Assembly: GCF_019448255.1 (NCBI RefSeq) | Contig: NZ_CP080410.1 | Coordinates: 1,364,001 to 1,428,000 of the forward strand | Direction: 5' to 3' | Length of the DNA: 64,000 nt | DNA from: Qipengyuania flava | GTDB lineage: Bacteria; Pseudomonadota; Alphaproteobacteria; Sphingomonadales; Sphingomonadaceae | Translations under genes and position numbers: made by a program | Notes under the pieces: model-generated | The model's input: the letters and a program-made list of their open reading frames with translations, nothing else | Told to the model about the DNA's origin: nothing | Databases searched by the model: none | Part shown: one piece after another, positions 1 to 8,741 of the stretch | How the letters are laid out: each line of letters starts with the position of its first letter | Numbering within the stretch: the first letter of the stretch is position 1

Positions 1-1233
1 GCGCCGCAGATGTTCAAGCAGCTGCTGATGGTCGCCGGTTTCGACCGCTACTTCCAGATTGCACCCTGCTTCCGCGACGAAGACCTGCGCGCCGACCGCA
101 GCCCCGAATTCTACCAGCTCGACTTTGAGATGAGCTTCGTGACGCAGGAAGATGTCTTCCAGGCGATCGAACCGGTCCTCGCGGGCGTGTTCGAGGAATT
201 CGCGAACGGCAAGAGCGTGACGCCTGCCGGTGAATTCCCGCGCATCCCTTACGCCGAAGCGATGCTGAAGTACGGCACCGACAAGCCCGACCTGCGCAAC
301 CCGCTGATCATCAGCGACGTGACGCATCACTTCGAGAAGAGCGGTTTCGGCCTGTTCGAGAAGATCGTCGGCACCGGCGGCAAGGTCCGCGTGATCCCGG
401 CTCCGAACACCCATGAAAAGAGCCGCAAGTTCTTTGACGAGATGAACGAGTGGGCGCGCAAGGAAGGCTTTGCCGGCCTTGGCTACGTCACCCGCAAGGG
501 CGGCGAGTTCGGCGGCCCGATCGCCAAGAACCACGGCACCGAAGGCATGGAAAAGCTCTATGCCGAGCTCGGCCTTGGCGAAAACGACGGCCTCTTCTTT
601 GCAGCGGGCAAGGAGAAGGATGCCGCCAAGCTGGCCGGCGCTGCGCGCACCCGTGTTGCCGAGGTACTCGAGCTGATCGAGGAGGGCTGCTTCAAGTTCT
701 GCTGGATCGTCGATTTCCCGATGTTCGAGTATGACGAAGAGGCGAAGAAGGTCGACTTCAGCCACAACCCCTTCTCGATGCCGCAGGGCGAGATGGAAGC
801 GCTGGAAACCAAGGACCCGCTCGATATCCTCGCCTGGCAGTACGACATCGTCTGCAACGGCTACGAGCTGTCCAGCGGCGCCATCCGTAACCACCGCCCG
901 GACATCATGTACAAGGCCTTCGAAATCGCCGGCTACAGCCAGGCCGACGTCGACGAGAACTTCTCGGGCATGATCGAGGCGTTCAAGCTGGGCGCACCGC
1001 CGCACGGCGGCTCGGCCCCGGGTATCGACCGTATCGTGATGCTGCTCGCCGACGAGCCGAACATCCGCGAAGTGATCGCCTTCCCGCTGAACCAGAAGGC
1101 GCAGGACCTGATGATGGGCGCTCCGTCGCTCGTCAGCCCGCGCCAGCTGCGCGATGTGCACATCCGCACGGTGGAGGCTCCCAAGCCCCAGGGTGCGGAA
1201 GCCACACGGGTCGACCAGAGCGGCGGGCAGTAA
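1..1233 (+). CDS. aspS: Aspartyl-tRNA synthetase, C-terminal part (5' end outside window)
   Basis: Charges tRNA-Asp (possibly also tRNA-Asn) with aspartate in the cytoplasm. The frame is open from the first base and gives 410 residues, so about a third of a normal bacterial AspRS (about 590 residues) is missing. Class II motif 2 is visible at the start ([18 protein letters not shown]), the bacterial GAD-type insertion lies in the middle ([10 protein letters not shown] onward), and motif 3 ([11 protein letters not shown]) is near the C-terminus. The internal ATG at base 10 is not the true start because the conserved sequence runs through it. The family assignment is secure. Whether the enzyme discriminates tRNA-Asp from tRNA-Asn cannot be judged without the N-terminal anticodon domain. 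No close downstream partner: acpP starts 129 bases later. Confidence 0.97.
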   Translation, partial: APQMFKQLLMVAGFDRYFQIAPCFRDEDLRADRSPEFYQLDFEMSFVTQEDVFQAIEPVLAGVFEEFANGKSVTPAGEFPRIPYAEAMLKYGTDKPDLRNPLIISDVTHHFEKSGFGLFEKIVGTGGKVRVIPAPNTHEKSRKFFDEMNEWARKEGFAGLGYVTRKGGEFGGPIAKNHGTEGMEKLYAELGLGENDGLFFAAGKEKDAAKLAGAARTRVAEVLELIEEGCFKFCWIVDFPMFEYDEEAKKVDFSHNPFSMPQGEMEALETKDPLDILAWQYDIVCNGYELSSGAIRNHRPDIMYKAFEIAGYSQADVDENFSGMIEAFKLGAPPHGGSAPGIDRIVMLLADEPNIREVIAFPLNQKAQDLMMGAPSLVSPRQLRDVHIRTVEAPKPQGAEATRVDQSGGQ

Positions 1234-1362
1234 ACCGGCCCACCTTCACATTCCCGGCCGGGCTTCCCACATGTGGTCCGGCCGGTTGCACTTGCCTAAG
1301 GGCGCTCCGTTCATTAGGGCGACAGGCAATTCCATAACCCCCATTTTTCGAGAGGGATAAAA

Positions 1363-1599
1363 ATGAGCGATACTGCCGACCGCGTGCAGAAAATTGTCGT
1401 CGAGCATCTCGGTGTCGAAGGCGACAAGGTCACCCAGGAAGCCAGCTTCATCGATGATCTCGGTGCAGACAGCCTCGACATCGTCGAGCTGGTGATGGCC
1501 TTCGAAGAAGAATTCGGCGTGGAAATCCCCGACGACGCGGCTGAGAAGATCACCACCGTCGGCGACGCAACCAAGTACATCGAAGAGCACAAGGGCTAA
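1363..1599 (+). CDS. acpP: Acyl carrier protein
   Basis: Carries growing acyl chains in type II fatty-acid synthesis through a 4'-phosphopantetheine arm. The 78-residue acidic protein has the canonical attachment motif DSLDIVEL, with Ser37 as the modified residue, and helix II continues as [14 protein letters not shown]. Length is exactly typical. The ATG follows a purine-rich GAGAGGG ribosome site. fabF, the condensing enzyme that uses this carrier, follows after a strong hairpin terminator, so the two are adjacent but probably expressed at different levels, as is usual for the highly abundant ACP. Confidence 0.98.
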   Translation: MSDTADRVQKIVVEHLGVEGDKVTQEASFIDDLGADSLDIVELVMAFEEEFGVEIPDDAAEKITTVGDATKYIEEHKG

Positions 1600-1638
1600 G
1601 CCCCAGCTGCCTTCATGCCCGCCAGCGCGCGGGTTCGG

Positions 1639-1680
1639 ACAGGCCCGACCCGCTAACTGGGCCGGGCCTGTTGTCTTTTT
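1639..1680 (+). terminator. Rho-independent terminator after acpP
   Basis: ACAGGCCCG pairs with CGGGCCTGT (9 bp), extended by CCC/GGG inside one A/C mismatch, loop GCTAACT, then TGTCTTTTT. It lies between acpP and fabF and ends 12 bases before the fabF ATG, so it should attenuate read-through from acpP. Confidence 0.85.
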
Positions 1681-1692
1681 GCGGAGAATAGC

Positions 1693-2952
1693 ATGCGTCG
1701 TGTGGTCGTTACCGGACTTGGCCTCGTCACCCCCCTGGGCGCCGATGTCGAAACCTCGTGGAAGAACCTGATCGCGGGTGAAAGCGGAGCGGGGCAGATC
1801 ACCCGTTTCGACGCCTCGAACCAGAAGGCGACGATCGCCTGCGAGGTTAAGGCGAAAGACCACCCCTGGGGCTTCGATGCGGACAAGCGCGTCGACCACA
1901 AGGTGCAGCGCCAGGTCGATCCGTTCATCGTCTACGGTATCGACGCCGCTGGCCAGGCGCTCGAAGACGCCGGCCTTGCCGAGATGGACGATGCGCTCAA
2001 GCAGCGTGCCGGTGTGTCGATCGGTTCGGGCATCGGCGGCCTGCCGGGCATCGAGAGCGAATCGATCGTCCTTCACGAACGCGGCCCCGGCCGTGTCAGC
2101 CCGCACTTCGTCCACGGCCGCCTGATCAACCTCATCAGCGGCCAGGTTTCGATCAAATACGGCCTCATGGGGCCCAACCACGCTGTCGTGACCGCCTGTT
2201 CGACCGGCGCACACTCGATCGGTGATGCTGCGCGCATGATCGCGCTCGACGATGCCGACGTGATGCTGGCGGGCGGTGCGGAAAGCACCATCAACCCGCT
2301 GGGCGTGGCCGGCTTTGCCCAGGCGCGCGCGCTCAACATGAGCATGAACGACCGCCCGACCGAGGCGAGCCGCCCCTACGACAAGGACCGCGACGGTTTC
2401 GTCATGGGCGAGGGCGCCGGTGTCGTGGTGCTGGAAGAATACGAGCACGCCAAGGCGCGCGGCGCGAAGATCTACGCCGAGGTCGTGGGCTACGGCCTGT
2501 CGGGCGACGCCTACCACGTCACCGCTCCGCACCCAGAAGGCAAGGGCGCGGAACTGGCCATGCGCATGGCGCTCAGGAAGGCCGGGATGGAACCGGGCGA
2601 CATCGATTACGTCAACGCCCACGGCACCTCGACCATGGCCGACACGATCGAGCTGGGCGCGGTGAAGCGCGTGCTGGGCGATGATCTGGGCGGCGCATCG
2701 ATGAGCTCGACCAAGTCGGCCATCGGCCACCTTCTGGGCGGCGCCGGTGCGGTCGAAGCCATCTTCTGCATCCTCGCCATCCGCGACCAGGTGGTTCCGC
2801 CCACGCTGAACCTCCATAACCCGGACGACGGCACCGAAGGCGTGGACCTCGTACCGCTCAAGGCGAAGCAGCGCGAGGTGAAGGCCGCGCTCAACAACAG
2901 CTTCGGCTTTGGCGGCACCAACGCCTCGCTGATCGTCAAGAAGGTCGACTAA
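1693..2952 (+). CDS. fabF: 3-oxoacyl-[acyl-carrier-protein] synthase II
   Basis: Condenses malonyl-ACP with acyl-ACP in fatty-acid elongation, including the step needed for cis-vaccenate. The 419-residue length is typical of KAS II. The Cys-His-His triad is visible: Cys169 in TACSTGAHS, His310 in NAHGTSTM and His346 in [10 protein letters not shown]. The glycine-rich C-terminus [12 protein letters not shown] is intact. The ATG follows GCGGAGAATAGC. The stop codon is one base from the GTG of mltG, so these two are very likely co-transcribed, a pairing I know from other bacteria. Confidence 0.97.
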   Translation: MRRVVVTGLGLVTPLGADVETSWKNLIAGESGAGQITRFDASNQKATIACEVKAKDHPWGFDADKRVDHKVQRQVDPFIVYGIDAAGQALEDAGLAEMDDALKQRAGVSIGSGIGGLPGIESESIVLHERGPGRVSPHFVHGRLINLISGQVSIKYGLMGPNHAVVTACSTGAHSIGDAARMIALDDADVMLAGGAESTINPLGVAGFAQARALNMSMNDRPTEASRPYDKDRDGFVMGEGAGVVVLEEYEHAKARGAKIYAEVVGYGLSGDAYHVTAPHPEGKGAELAMRMALRKAGMEPGDIDYVNAHGTSTMADTIELGAVKRVLGDDLGGASMSSTKSAIGHLLGGAGAVEAIFCILAIRDQVVPPTLNLHNPDDGTEGVDLVPLKAKQREVKAALNNSFGFGGTNASLIVKKVD

Positions 2953-2953
2953 G

Positions 2954-3925
2954 GTGAAGAAGGCCGGGTGCCTCCTTGCGGGCGTCCTTGCGTTGGTCCT
3001 TGCGATTGGCGCGATCTGGTTCCTGACCGGCTGGTGGGGCGAGGCGGATGTCGAGGAGGACACGAACTTCATCGTGCCTTCCGGCGCAAGCCTCACCTCG
3101 GTTGCCTCCAAGCTGGAAGACGAAGGGCTGATCGGCAGCGCCGACGGTTTCCTGCTGCGCGCCAAGATATTCGGCTCGTCCGATCCGATCATGGCGGGCG
3201 AGTTCCTGCTCCCCGTAGGCGCGAGCAACGCTTCGATCTTGCAGATTTTCCAGAGCGGCGATGTCATCCGGCGCTTCGTCACCATTCCCGAAGGCATGCC
3301 GTCGATCCTCGTGCACGAACGGCTGATGGCCGAGGAGCTGCTGACCGGCGAGATTCCCGTACCGATCGAGGGTTCGGTCCTTCCCGACACCTACGATTTC
3401 GAGCGCGGCGAAGAACGCGCGGCGGTGCTCGCGCGGATGCAGGCGGCTATGCAGAACTACCTCGCCGAAGCCTGGCCCAAGCGCGCATCGGACATTGCGG
3501 TCGACAATGTGCGCGATGCCGTCATCCTTGCCTCCATCGTTGAGAAGGAAACCGGCAAGCCCAGCGAACGGCGCATGGTCGCCGGGCTCTATTCCAACCG
3601 TGTGAAGGACGGCATGCTGCTCCAGGCCGACCCGACGATCATCTACCCGATCACCAAGGGCAAGCCGCTGGGGCGACGCATTCGCCAGTCGGAAATCGCC
3701 GCAATCAACGATTACAACACCTACACCATGGTCGGGCTGCCCAAGGGCCCGATCACCAACCCGGGGCGCGAGGCGATAGCTGCAGTGCTCGATCCGGCGG
3801 AGACCAGCGCGCGCTACATGGTGGCGGATGGCACTGGCGGGCATGCTTTTTCCGAAACGCTGGAAGAGCACAACCGGGCGGTTGCCAAGTGGTTCGAAAT
3901 ACGCCGCCAGCGCGGGGAAATGTGA
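2954..3925 (+). CDS. mltG: Endolytic peptidoglycan transglycosylase MltG
   Basis: Membrane-anchored YceG/MltG family enzyme that cuts nascent glycan strands and helps set their length. The 323-residue product starts with GTG directly after fabF. Residues 5-25 form one membrane segment; the rest is periplasmic. A LysM-like N-terminal region (VPSGASLTSVASKLEDEGLI) precedes the catalytic region, whose signature ASIVEKET contains the expected glutamate (Glu197 or Glu199). The C-terminal GLPKGPITNPG is a family hallmark. The last bases overlap the GTG of the next gene (GTGA), indicating translational coupling. Confidence 0.95.
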   Translation: MKKAGCLLAGVLALVLAIGAIWFLTGWWGEADVEEDTNFIVPSGASLTSVASKLEDEGLIGSADGFLLRAKIFGSSDPIMAGEFLLPVGASNASILQIFQSGDVIRRFVTIPEGMPSILVHERLMAEELLTGEIPVPIEGSVLPDTYDFERGEERAAVLARMQAAMQNYLAEAWPKRASDIAVDNVRDAVILASIVEKETGKPSERRMVAGLYSNRVKDGMLLQADPTIIYPITKGKPLGRRIRQSEIAAINDYNTYTMVGLPKGPITNPGREAIAAVLDPAETSARYMVADGTGGHAFSETLEEHNRAVAKWFEIRRQRGEM

Positions 3926-4452
3926 GCAGCGCGGGCGAGGCTCCGCTGATCGTTACCGCGCAACTGCCGCGCGATCTCCACGCCCGTTTCACCGCCCTGC
4001 GGACGGCGCATTTCCCGCCTGAGCGCAACTACCTTGAAGCGCATGTCACGCTGTTCCACGCGCTGCCCGCGATGTGCGAAGGCGAGGCGCTGACGCACTT
4101 GAAGCGGCTCGCCACCGAGTTCGCGCCCGTTGCCGGACAGGTCGAAGGGCTCATGCCGCTTGGCGGGGGTACCGCGATCAAGCTCCATAGCCCCGATATG
4201 CTCGCCCTGCGCAGTATGATCGCCGAGCATTTCCGCGGAATGCTGACCCAGCAGGACCAGCACATCCCGCGGCTCCATGTGACGATCCAGAACAAGGTTA
4301 CGGGCAAGGAAGCCAAGGCGTTGCAGGCAGCCCTTGCCGGGACGATCGCGCCGCAGGCCTTCGCCTTTCGCGGGATAGAGCTCTTCCGCTACCGGGGCGG
4401 GCCGTGGGAGCCGGTAAAGGCGTTTGCATTTCGGGGAAAAGGCGCGCCATAA
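3922..4452 (+). CDS. 2'-5' RNA ligase / 2H phosphoesterase family protein
   Basis: A 176-residue 2H-family protein (LigT-like) that acts on cyclic phosphates or 2'-5' linkages in RNA or nucleotides; its substrate is not known. The two HxT motifs that define the active site are His41-Val-Thr43 (HVTLFH) and His119-Val-Thr121 (HVTIQNK), correctly spaced. I chose the GTG at 3922, whose GTGA overlaps the mltG stop. An ATG-like start 33 bases upstream is also in frame but would lie inside mltG. Expression is probably coupled to mltG. Confidence 0.85.
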   Translation: MSSAGEAPLIVTAQLPRDLHARFTALRTAHFPPERNYLEAHVTLFHALPAMCEGEALTHLKRLATEFAPVAGQVEGLMPLGGGTAIKLHSPDMLALRSMIAEHFRGMLTQQDQHIPRLHVTIQNKVTGKEAKALQAALAGTIAPQAFAFRGIELFRYRGGPWEPVKAFAFRGKGAP

Positions 4453-4482
4453 CACGCTGCAGAGCTTTTGGGGGGAGAAGCC

Positions 4483-5166
4483 ATGGACTCGCTGTCGAGC
4501 ATGTTGATCTACGGGGCCGCTCTGGTCGCGATCGTCGCCATGGCGGCGACATCGATCCGGCGCATGCGCTACGCCCTCCTGGTGGCTGGTCTGGGCGCCT
4601 TGGGGCACTCTATCCTTGGCGGGCAGATTGTGTGGGCAATCGTCACCTTCTTCTTCGTCGCGGTGAACGCAGTGCAGATCGCTGTGTTGCGGCGCCGGGC
4701 CAAGCGCGGATCCATGCTGGAGGAAGAGCTCGGCCTGTTCGATCGCATGCTTGGCATCGAGGACCCTGCGCGCCAGCAGCGCCTGCGCGATCTCATGGAG
4801 TGGCGCGATGTGGAGGAGGGCGAGGTGCTGATGACCCAGGGGCAGACCAATCCGCCGCTCGTTTACGTCGCGCGCGGATCGGCGCGGGTCGAATGCGATG
4901 GGAAGACCGTGGGCCTGTGCGGCGCAGAGGAGTTCCTTGGCGAGATGAGCCTTGTTTCGGGCCAGACCGCGTCGGCCACGGCAATTGTTGCCGAACGCTC
5001 GCGCATTGCGACCTTCGACCGCGATGCTCTGGCCCAATACGCCCGCGCGGTGCCCGAGGTGGATACAGCGCTGACGCACGCGCTGAACCGCGGTCTTGCG
5101 GCCAAGGTCCGGCGCATGAACGACGCTGCATCGGGCGGTGGTCAAGAAAACTCTGGCGAGGCGTAA
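4483..5166 (+). CDS. Membrane-anchored cyclic-nucleotide-binding-domain protein
   Basis: A 227-residue protein with three predicted membrane segments (about residues 5-22, 29-47 and 50-68), an RRRAKR basic stop, and a cytoplasmic cNMP-binding-like beta-roll (about 105-200: VEEGEVLMTQGQTNPPLVYVARGSA, then GAEEFLGEMSLVSGQTASATA). The layout resembles the Popeye-domain proteins: three helices followed by a cyclic-nucleotide fold and no DNA-binding domain. The phosphate-binding cassette FLGEMSLVSGQTASAT is close to that of CRP (FIGELGL..), but whether it binds cAMP is unknown. The ATG with GGGGGGAGA upstream is preferred to a TTG 15 bases earlier. Function unknown. Confidence 0.75.
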   Translation: MDSLSSMLIYGAALVAIVAMAATSIRRMRYALLVAGLGALGHSILGGQIVWAIVTFFFVAVNAVQIAVLRRRAKRGSMLEEELGLFDRMLGIEDPARQQRLRDLMEWRDVEEGEVLMTQGQTNPPLVYVARGSARVECDGKTVGLCGAEEFLGEMSLVSGQTASATAIVAERSRIATFDRDALAQYARAVPEVDTALTHALNRGLAAKVRRMNDAASGGGQENSGEA

Positions 5167-5257
5167 TTGCGCGGTTGACCGCGTGCCCGCATCGCCCTAA
5201 ATGCGCCGCCTGCCGAGCGGGCGGTTCCACCCAACGCGCCCCGGCAAGCCTCTTTGG

Positions 5258-5334
5258 GGCGGAGTAGCTCAGGTGGTTAGAGCAGCGGAATCATAATCCG
5301 CGTGTCGGGGGTTCGAGTCCCTCCTCCGCTACCA
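5258..5334 (+). tRNA. tRNA-Met (CAT), elongator type
   Basis: A 77-base cloverleaf: acceptor GGCGGAG/CTCCGCT, D-arm GCTC/GAGC, anticodon stem GCGGA/TCCGC with loop ATCATAA (anticodon CAT at 5292-5294), T-arm GGGGG/CCCTC with loop TTCGAGT, and encoded ACCA. It lacks the three G:C pairs of an initiator anticodon stem. The first acceptor pair is a G:U wobble. A CAT anticodon can also belong to tRNA-Ile2 (modified to lysidine); the elongator Met reading is more likely but not certain. Confidence 0.9.
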
Positions 5335-5354
5335 AATCCCATGACCTTCTGCAG

Positions 5355-5792
5355 TCAATTCGCGGCGCCTGCGCGCTGCCCGGCGATCTTTGCGAAGATC
5401 CATCCGCCGACGCCTCCGGCAAGGACCTGCGCGAGGAAGCCCGCTGTCGAGCGCGCGCCGCTGATGGGGACAGTCTGGAACTGCATCCACATGAGACCCA
5501 GAGCCGTCGCAATAGCCGCAGCACCGGCTACCGGATAGGCCACGCGGGCGAGGCCCGGCAGGAAGCGCCGGACCACGGTCGCAATCAGGAATCCGAGCAG
5601 AAACGTCACCAAGATGATGACGAAATAGAGATACATGTTGGACACGTCAAAGGCTGTCATGTTGAGCCGGTCCGAGACGCTGATCGGCACGCCGTGCGCG
5701 TTCATCACGAATTGCGAGTTGACGATTACGCCCAGCACATAGGTGCCAAGTGCGGCGGCTATCAGAGCGACAATCCAGCGCAGTATCGTCAT
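5355..5792 (-). CDS. Four-helix integral membrane protein of unknown function
   Basis: A 145-residue hydrophobic protein with about four membrane segments (residues 3-24, 54-76, 85-103, 118-137) and a short soluble stretch around 28-50. It has no signal lipobox, enzyme motif or transport signature that I recognise. The ATG on the minus strand is followed by MTILRWIVALIAAALG. It stands alone between tRNA-Met and a divergent lipoprotein gene, so context says little. It reads as a small inner-membrane protein, function unknown. Confidence 0.7.
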   Translation of the reverse strand: MTILRWIVALIAAALGTYVLGVIVNSQFVMNAHGVPISVSDRLNMTAFDVSNMYLYFVIILVTFLLGFLIATVVRRFLPGLARVAYPVAGAAAIATALGLMWMQFQTVPISGARSTAGFLAQVLAGGVGGWIFAKIAGQRAGAAN

Positions 5793-5915
5793 TTGCGGTC
5801 TTCCCTTATCCGTAGGGTGCTTGATGCTACGCCGCTGCCATCAAGTCCAGAGGATGAGGTAGACAAAGCCCGGCAATCGCTGGATACCTCTTCGAGCACT
5901 GCAAGAGGAATCCCG

Positions 5916-7133
5916 ATGCGCCTGCTTCCGTCAATGCTGGGAATTACGGCCAGCCTGTTACTGGCTGCATGCTCGAACCAGGGCGCATCGGATGCGGGCG
6001 AGAAGACCAGCCAGCTCGCCGGGCGCGTCGATGCAGGCGAGATCGAGTACGCGATAGAGACGGTTGCGGAAGGTCTCGATCACCCATGGTCGCTCGCATT
6101 CCTGCCCGACGGCGACATGCTGGTGACCGAGCGTACCGGAAAGCTCCTGCTGGTCGGCGCGGATGGCGCAAAGCGGCTAGTTCGCGACTTCAACGACAAT
6201 GGCGATTTTCCCGATGTCCATTACGGCGATGGCCTGCAGGCGGGCCTGTTCGACGTGGTGTTGCATCCCGAATTTGCCGAGAACAGCCTCTTCTACGTCT
6301 CCTTCGCCGGAAAGGCCGGGGAAGGCGAGAACACGCTGTTCCTGATGCGCTTTCGCTATAGCGATGGCGAATTGACCGACGGCGAGCAGCTTTTCGCGGC
6401 GTCGCCTGCGCGCATCCAGGGCAACCATTACGGCGCGCGTTTCGTTTTCTTGCCCGACGGCACGCTGCTGATGCCGGTTGGCGATGCCTTCCACTTCCGG
6501 GAAGAAGCGCAGGAGCTCGACAATCATTTCGGCAAGATCGTGCGCCTCAACGACGATGGCAGCGTTCCGGCGGATAATCCCTTCGTGGACCAGGATGGTG
6601 CGCTGCCGGAGATCTGGTCCTACGGCCATCGCAACCCGCAGGGGATCATCCTCACAGAAGATGGCCGCGTGCTGGAAAACGAGCATGGCCCGGCAGGCGG
6701 CGACGAGATCAACCACATCACCCGCGGCGCGAATTATGGCTGGCCGACCGTGACCTATGCGCTCGACTACTCGGGCGGGCGCGTCTCGCCCTTCGAAGCG
6801 CTCGAGGGGACCGAGCAATCGCTGGTCCATTTCACCCCCTCCATCGCGCCATCGGGCTTCGCGCAATACGCGGGGGAGGCGTTTCCGGACTGGCAGGGGG
6901 ATCTGTTCCTGTCCGCTCTGGCGCTGCGCCATGTGCGCCATGTCGACATGAACGCCGACGGGTCGCTTGGCGAACAGCGTGAACTGTTCGGCGAGCTCGA
7001 CGTCCGCTTCCGGGACGTGCGAACAGGACCCGACGGCTACCTCTACCTGCTGACCGAAGAGCCGGATTTGACGAGCCGGATCCTTCGCGTGGTGCCCATG
7101 GGGGGCGCGGCGGAGCAACCGCAGCCGGAGTAG
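5916..7133 (+). CDS. PQQ-dependent glucose/sorbosone dehydrogenase family lipoprotein
   Basis: A 405-residue beta-propeller protein of the soluble aldose sugar dehydrogenase (Asd/YliI-like) family, expected in the periplasm and using PQQ. Residues 1-18 are a signal peptide ending in a lipobox (LLLAAC, Cys19 lipidated). Family hallmarks are GLDHPWSLAFLPDGDMLVTER near the start, then YGDGLQAGLFDVVLHPEF, GNHYGARFVFLPDG, SYGHRNPQGI and GANYGWPTVTYALDYSG. I chose the ATG at 5916 because the signal peptide starts there; the frame is open upstream without coding likeness. No PQQ biosynthesis genes are nearby, so cofactor supply cannot be judged. Confidence 0.88.
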   Translation: MRLLPSMLGITASLLLAACSNQGASDAGEKTSQLAGRVDAGEIEYAIETVAEGLDHPWSLAFLPDGDMLVTERTGKLLLVGADGAKRLVRDFNDNGDFPDVHYGDGLQAGLFDVVLHPEFAENSLFYVSFAGKAGEGENTLFLMRFRYSDGELTDGEQLFAASPARIQGNHYGARFVFLPDGTLLMPVGDAFHFREEAQELDNHFGKIVRLNDDGSVPADNPFVDQDGALPEIWSYGHRNPQGIILTEDGRVLENEHGPAGGDEINHITRGANYGWPTVTYALDYSGGRVSPFEALEGTEQSLVHFTPSIAPSGFAQYAGEAFPDWQGDLFLSALALRHVRHVDMNADGSLGEQRELFGELDVRFRDVRTGPDGYLYLLTEEPDLTSRILRVVPMGGAAEQPQPE

Positions 7134-7212
7134 CCGACGCCGTCGAGGGCGGCGCGAAATCTCTTTACACTTCCCATGTTTGGCCTAGCCTCATGCTCTG
7201 GGGTCGTGTCCT

Positions 7213-8538
7213 ATGGGGGGACGGACTATCGGGTATGACCAGAAGCCGCCACGCGCGATAGGCCTCGCGGGCGCCGTCGTCATCAATCTCAACGCCGTGG
7301 TCGGTTCGGGCATTTTCGCCCTGCCAGCGCTGCTCTTCGCCGCCGCTGGTACGTTTGCGCCCTACGCCTTGCTGGTGTTCGCCTGCTTCTACGGCTGCGT
7401 CATGGCGGTCATCGCCAAGCTGTCGACGATCTTCCGGCAGTCGGGCGGGGCGCAGCTCTACGCGCAACACGCCTTCGGGCCCGCCATCGGATTCCAGGCA
7501 GGATGGCTCGCGCTCGTGACCAACATGATTGGCGCATCGGCCAATTTTCACGTGCTCGTGTCCTATCTAACGGCGGTCTTTCCTTTCTTCGCCGATCCCG
7601 TCGTACGGCTGGCAACGATCGCAGCGCTGATCCTGCTGTTCACTGCGATCAGCATCAGCGGCACGAGCCGCTCCATCGGGGCGATCAAGCTCGGCACCGT
7701 CCTCAAGCTGGCGCCGCTCTTGCTGCTCTGCCTGCTCGGCTTTGCACAGAACGGCTTTCCGACCGAAGTCAGTCTTCCGGTGTTTTCCGAGTTTGAAACC
7801 ATCGCGCTCCTGCTGGCCTTCGCGTTTTCGGGCGCGGATGTAGCGGTCGCCGCGGCCGGCGAGACCAAGGAACCCCGCAAGACCTTGATGCGTGCTATCT
7901 TCCTCAACCTTGGCGGGGTGGCGGTCATCTACGCATTGGTGATGTGGGCCTACATCGCGATCGGTGCCGATTCGACCAATCAGGACACGCCGCTGGCCGC
8001 CGCTGCTGAAAAGGCCATGGGTCCGGCAGGTACGCTGATGATTAGCGTTGCCGCGATTTTCTCGGTCGCAACGTTCCAGTTGAACGTGTTCGTCGCCCTT
8101 CCGCGCATCGCCTACGGCATGGCGCGGCGAGGGCTGATGCCGCATTTCCTGGCCTACGTCTCCCCTCGCTTCGAGACGCCGATTGCCGCCATCGCAGCCT
8201 ATGGAATGGTGGTTACCCTGCTTGCCTTGTCGGGCAGCTTTACGCTTCTCGCGACGCTGATGGTGAGCGTCGAGCAGATCCTGTTCGCATCGAGCATCAC
8301 CGCGCTTATCGTCATGTGGCGGCGCAACGATGCCGGGCTTCGAGGGAGCATGGGCGCGCATTGGCTGATCATCATTGCGATCGCCATTTGCTTCGTGCTG
8401 TGGCTGTTCTCGCAAGTGCCTTGGGACACGGTGCTTCCCACGCTTGCCTTCGTTGCCTTCGGCTTCCTGCTTTATGCGGCTTCGCGCAAAAGCGCCGTTG
8501 TTCAGGACGGGATCGAATTGCCGAAGGGGCGCACTTAG
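7213..8538 (+). CDS. APC-family amino-acid permease
   Basis: A 441-residue inner-membrane transporter with about 12 helices. The N-terminal helix 1 motif VINLNAVVGSGIFALPALL contains the broken-helix GSGIF signature of the amino acid-polyamine-organocation superfamily. The later segment AFSGADVAVAAAGETKEPRKT matches the conserved E-T-K-x-P-x-K/R loop of the same family. Substrate cannot be read from sequence. It is followed by a TonB receptor 200 bases on, on the same strand, but there is no evidence that they work together. Confidence 0.88.
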   Translation: MGGRTIGYDQKPPRAIGLAGAVVINLNAVVGSGIFALPALLFAAAGTFAPYALLVFACFYGCVMAVIAKLSTIFRQSGGAQLYAQHAFGPAIGFQAGWLALVTNMIGASANFHVLVSYLTAVFPFFADPVVRLATIAALILLFTAISISGTSRSIGAIKLGTVLKLAPLLLLCLLGFAQNGFPTEVSLPVFSEFETIALLLAFAFSGADVAVAAAGETKEPRKTLMRAIFLNLGGVAVIYALVMWAYIAIGADSTNQDTPLAAAAEKAMGPAGTLMISVAAIFSVATFQLNVFVALPRIAYGMARRGLMPHFLAYVSPRFETPIAAIAAYGMVVTLLALSGSFTLLATLMVSVEQILFASSITALIVMWRRNDAGLRGSMGAHWLIIIAIAICFVLWLFSQVPWDTVLPTLAFVAFGFLLYAASRKSAVVQDGIELPKGRT

Positions 8539-8741
8539 GCAGACATTTCATCTCACAGAGTTCAACCGCTGGACTCATGGAAAATCTCATCTTCGCAGAT
8601 GCTTGAATTTAGAGCTTCAGTAGCGGGGTGATCAGCTGCGCGCTGTGGAGAAGTCGGACGAACGGATTTCGCACGGTCGAACAAGGACCTAGCCGACCAC
8701 GGCGCCACGCCCCCCGGCGCGAGACATCAATGAGATCCTGA

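Noticed and set aside
1246..3390. Minus-strand ORF of 714 codons opposite acpP, fabF and mltG
   Set aside because: Shadow of three clear genes; composition is Arg/Ala/His-rich and no domain is visible.
8539..8741. Possible regulatory gap before the TonB receptor
   Set aside because: No Fur-type, riboswitch-like or repeated motif was found in the 203 bases.
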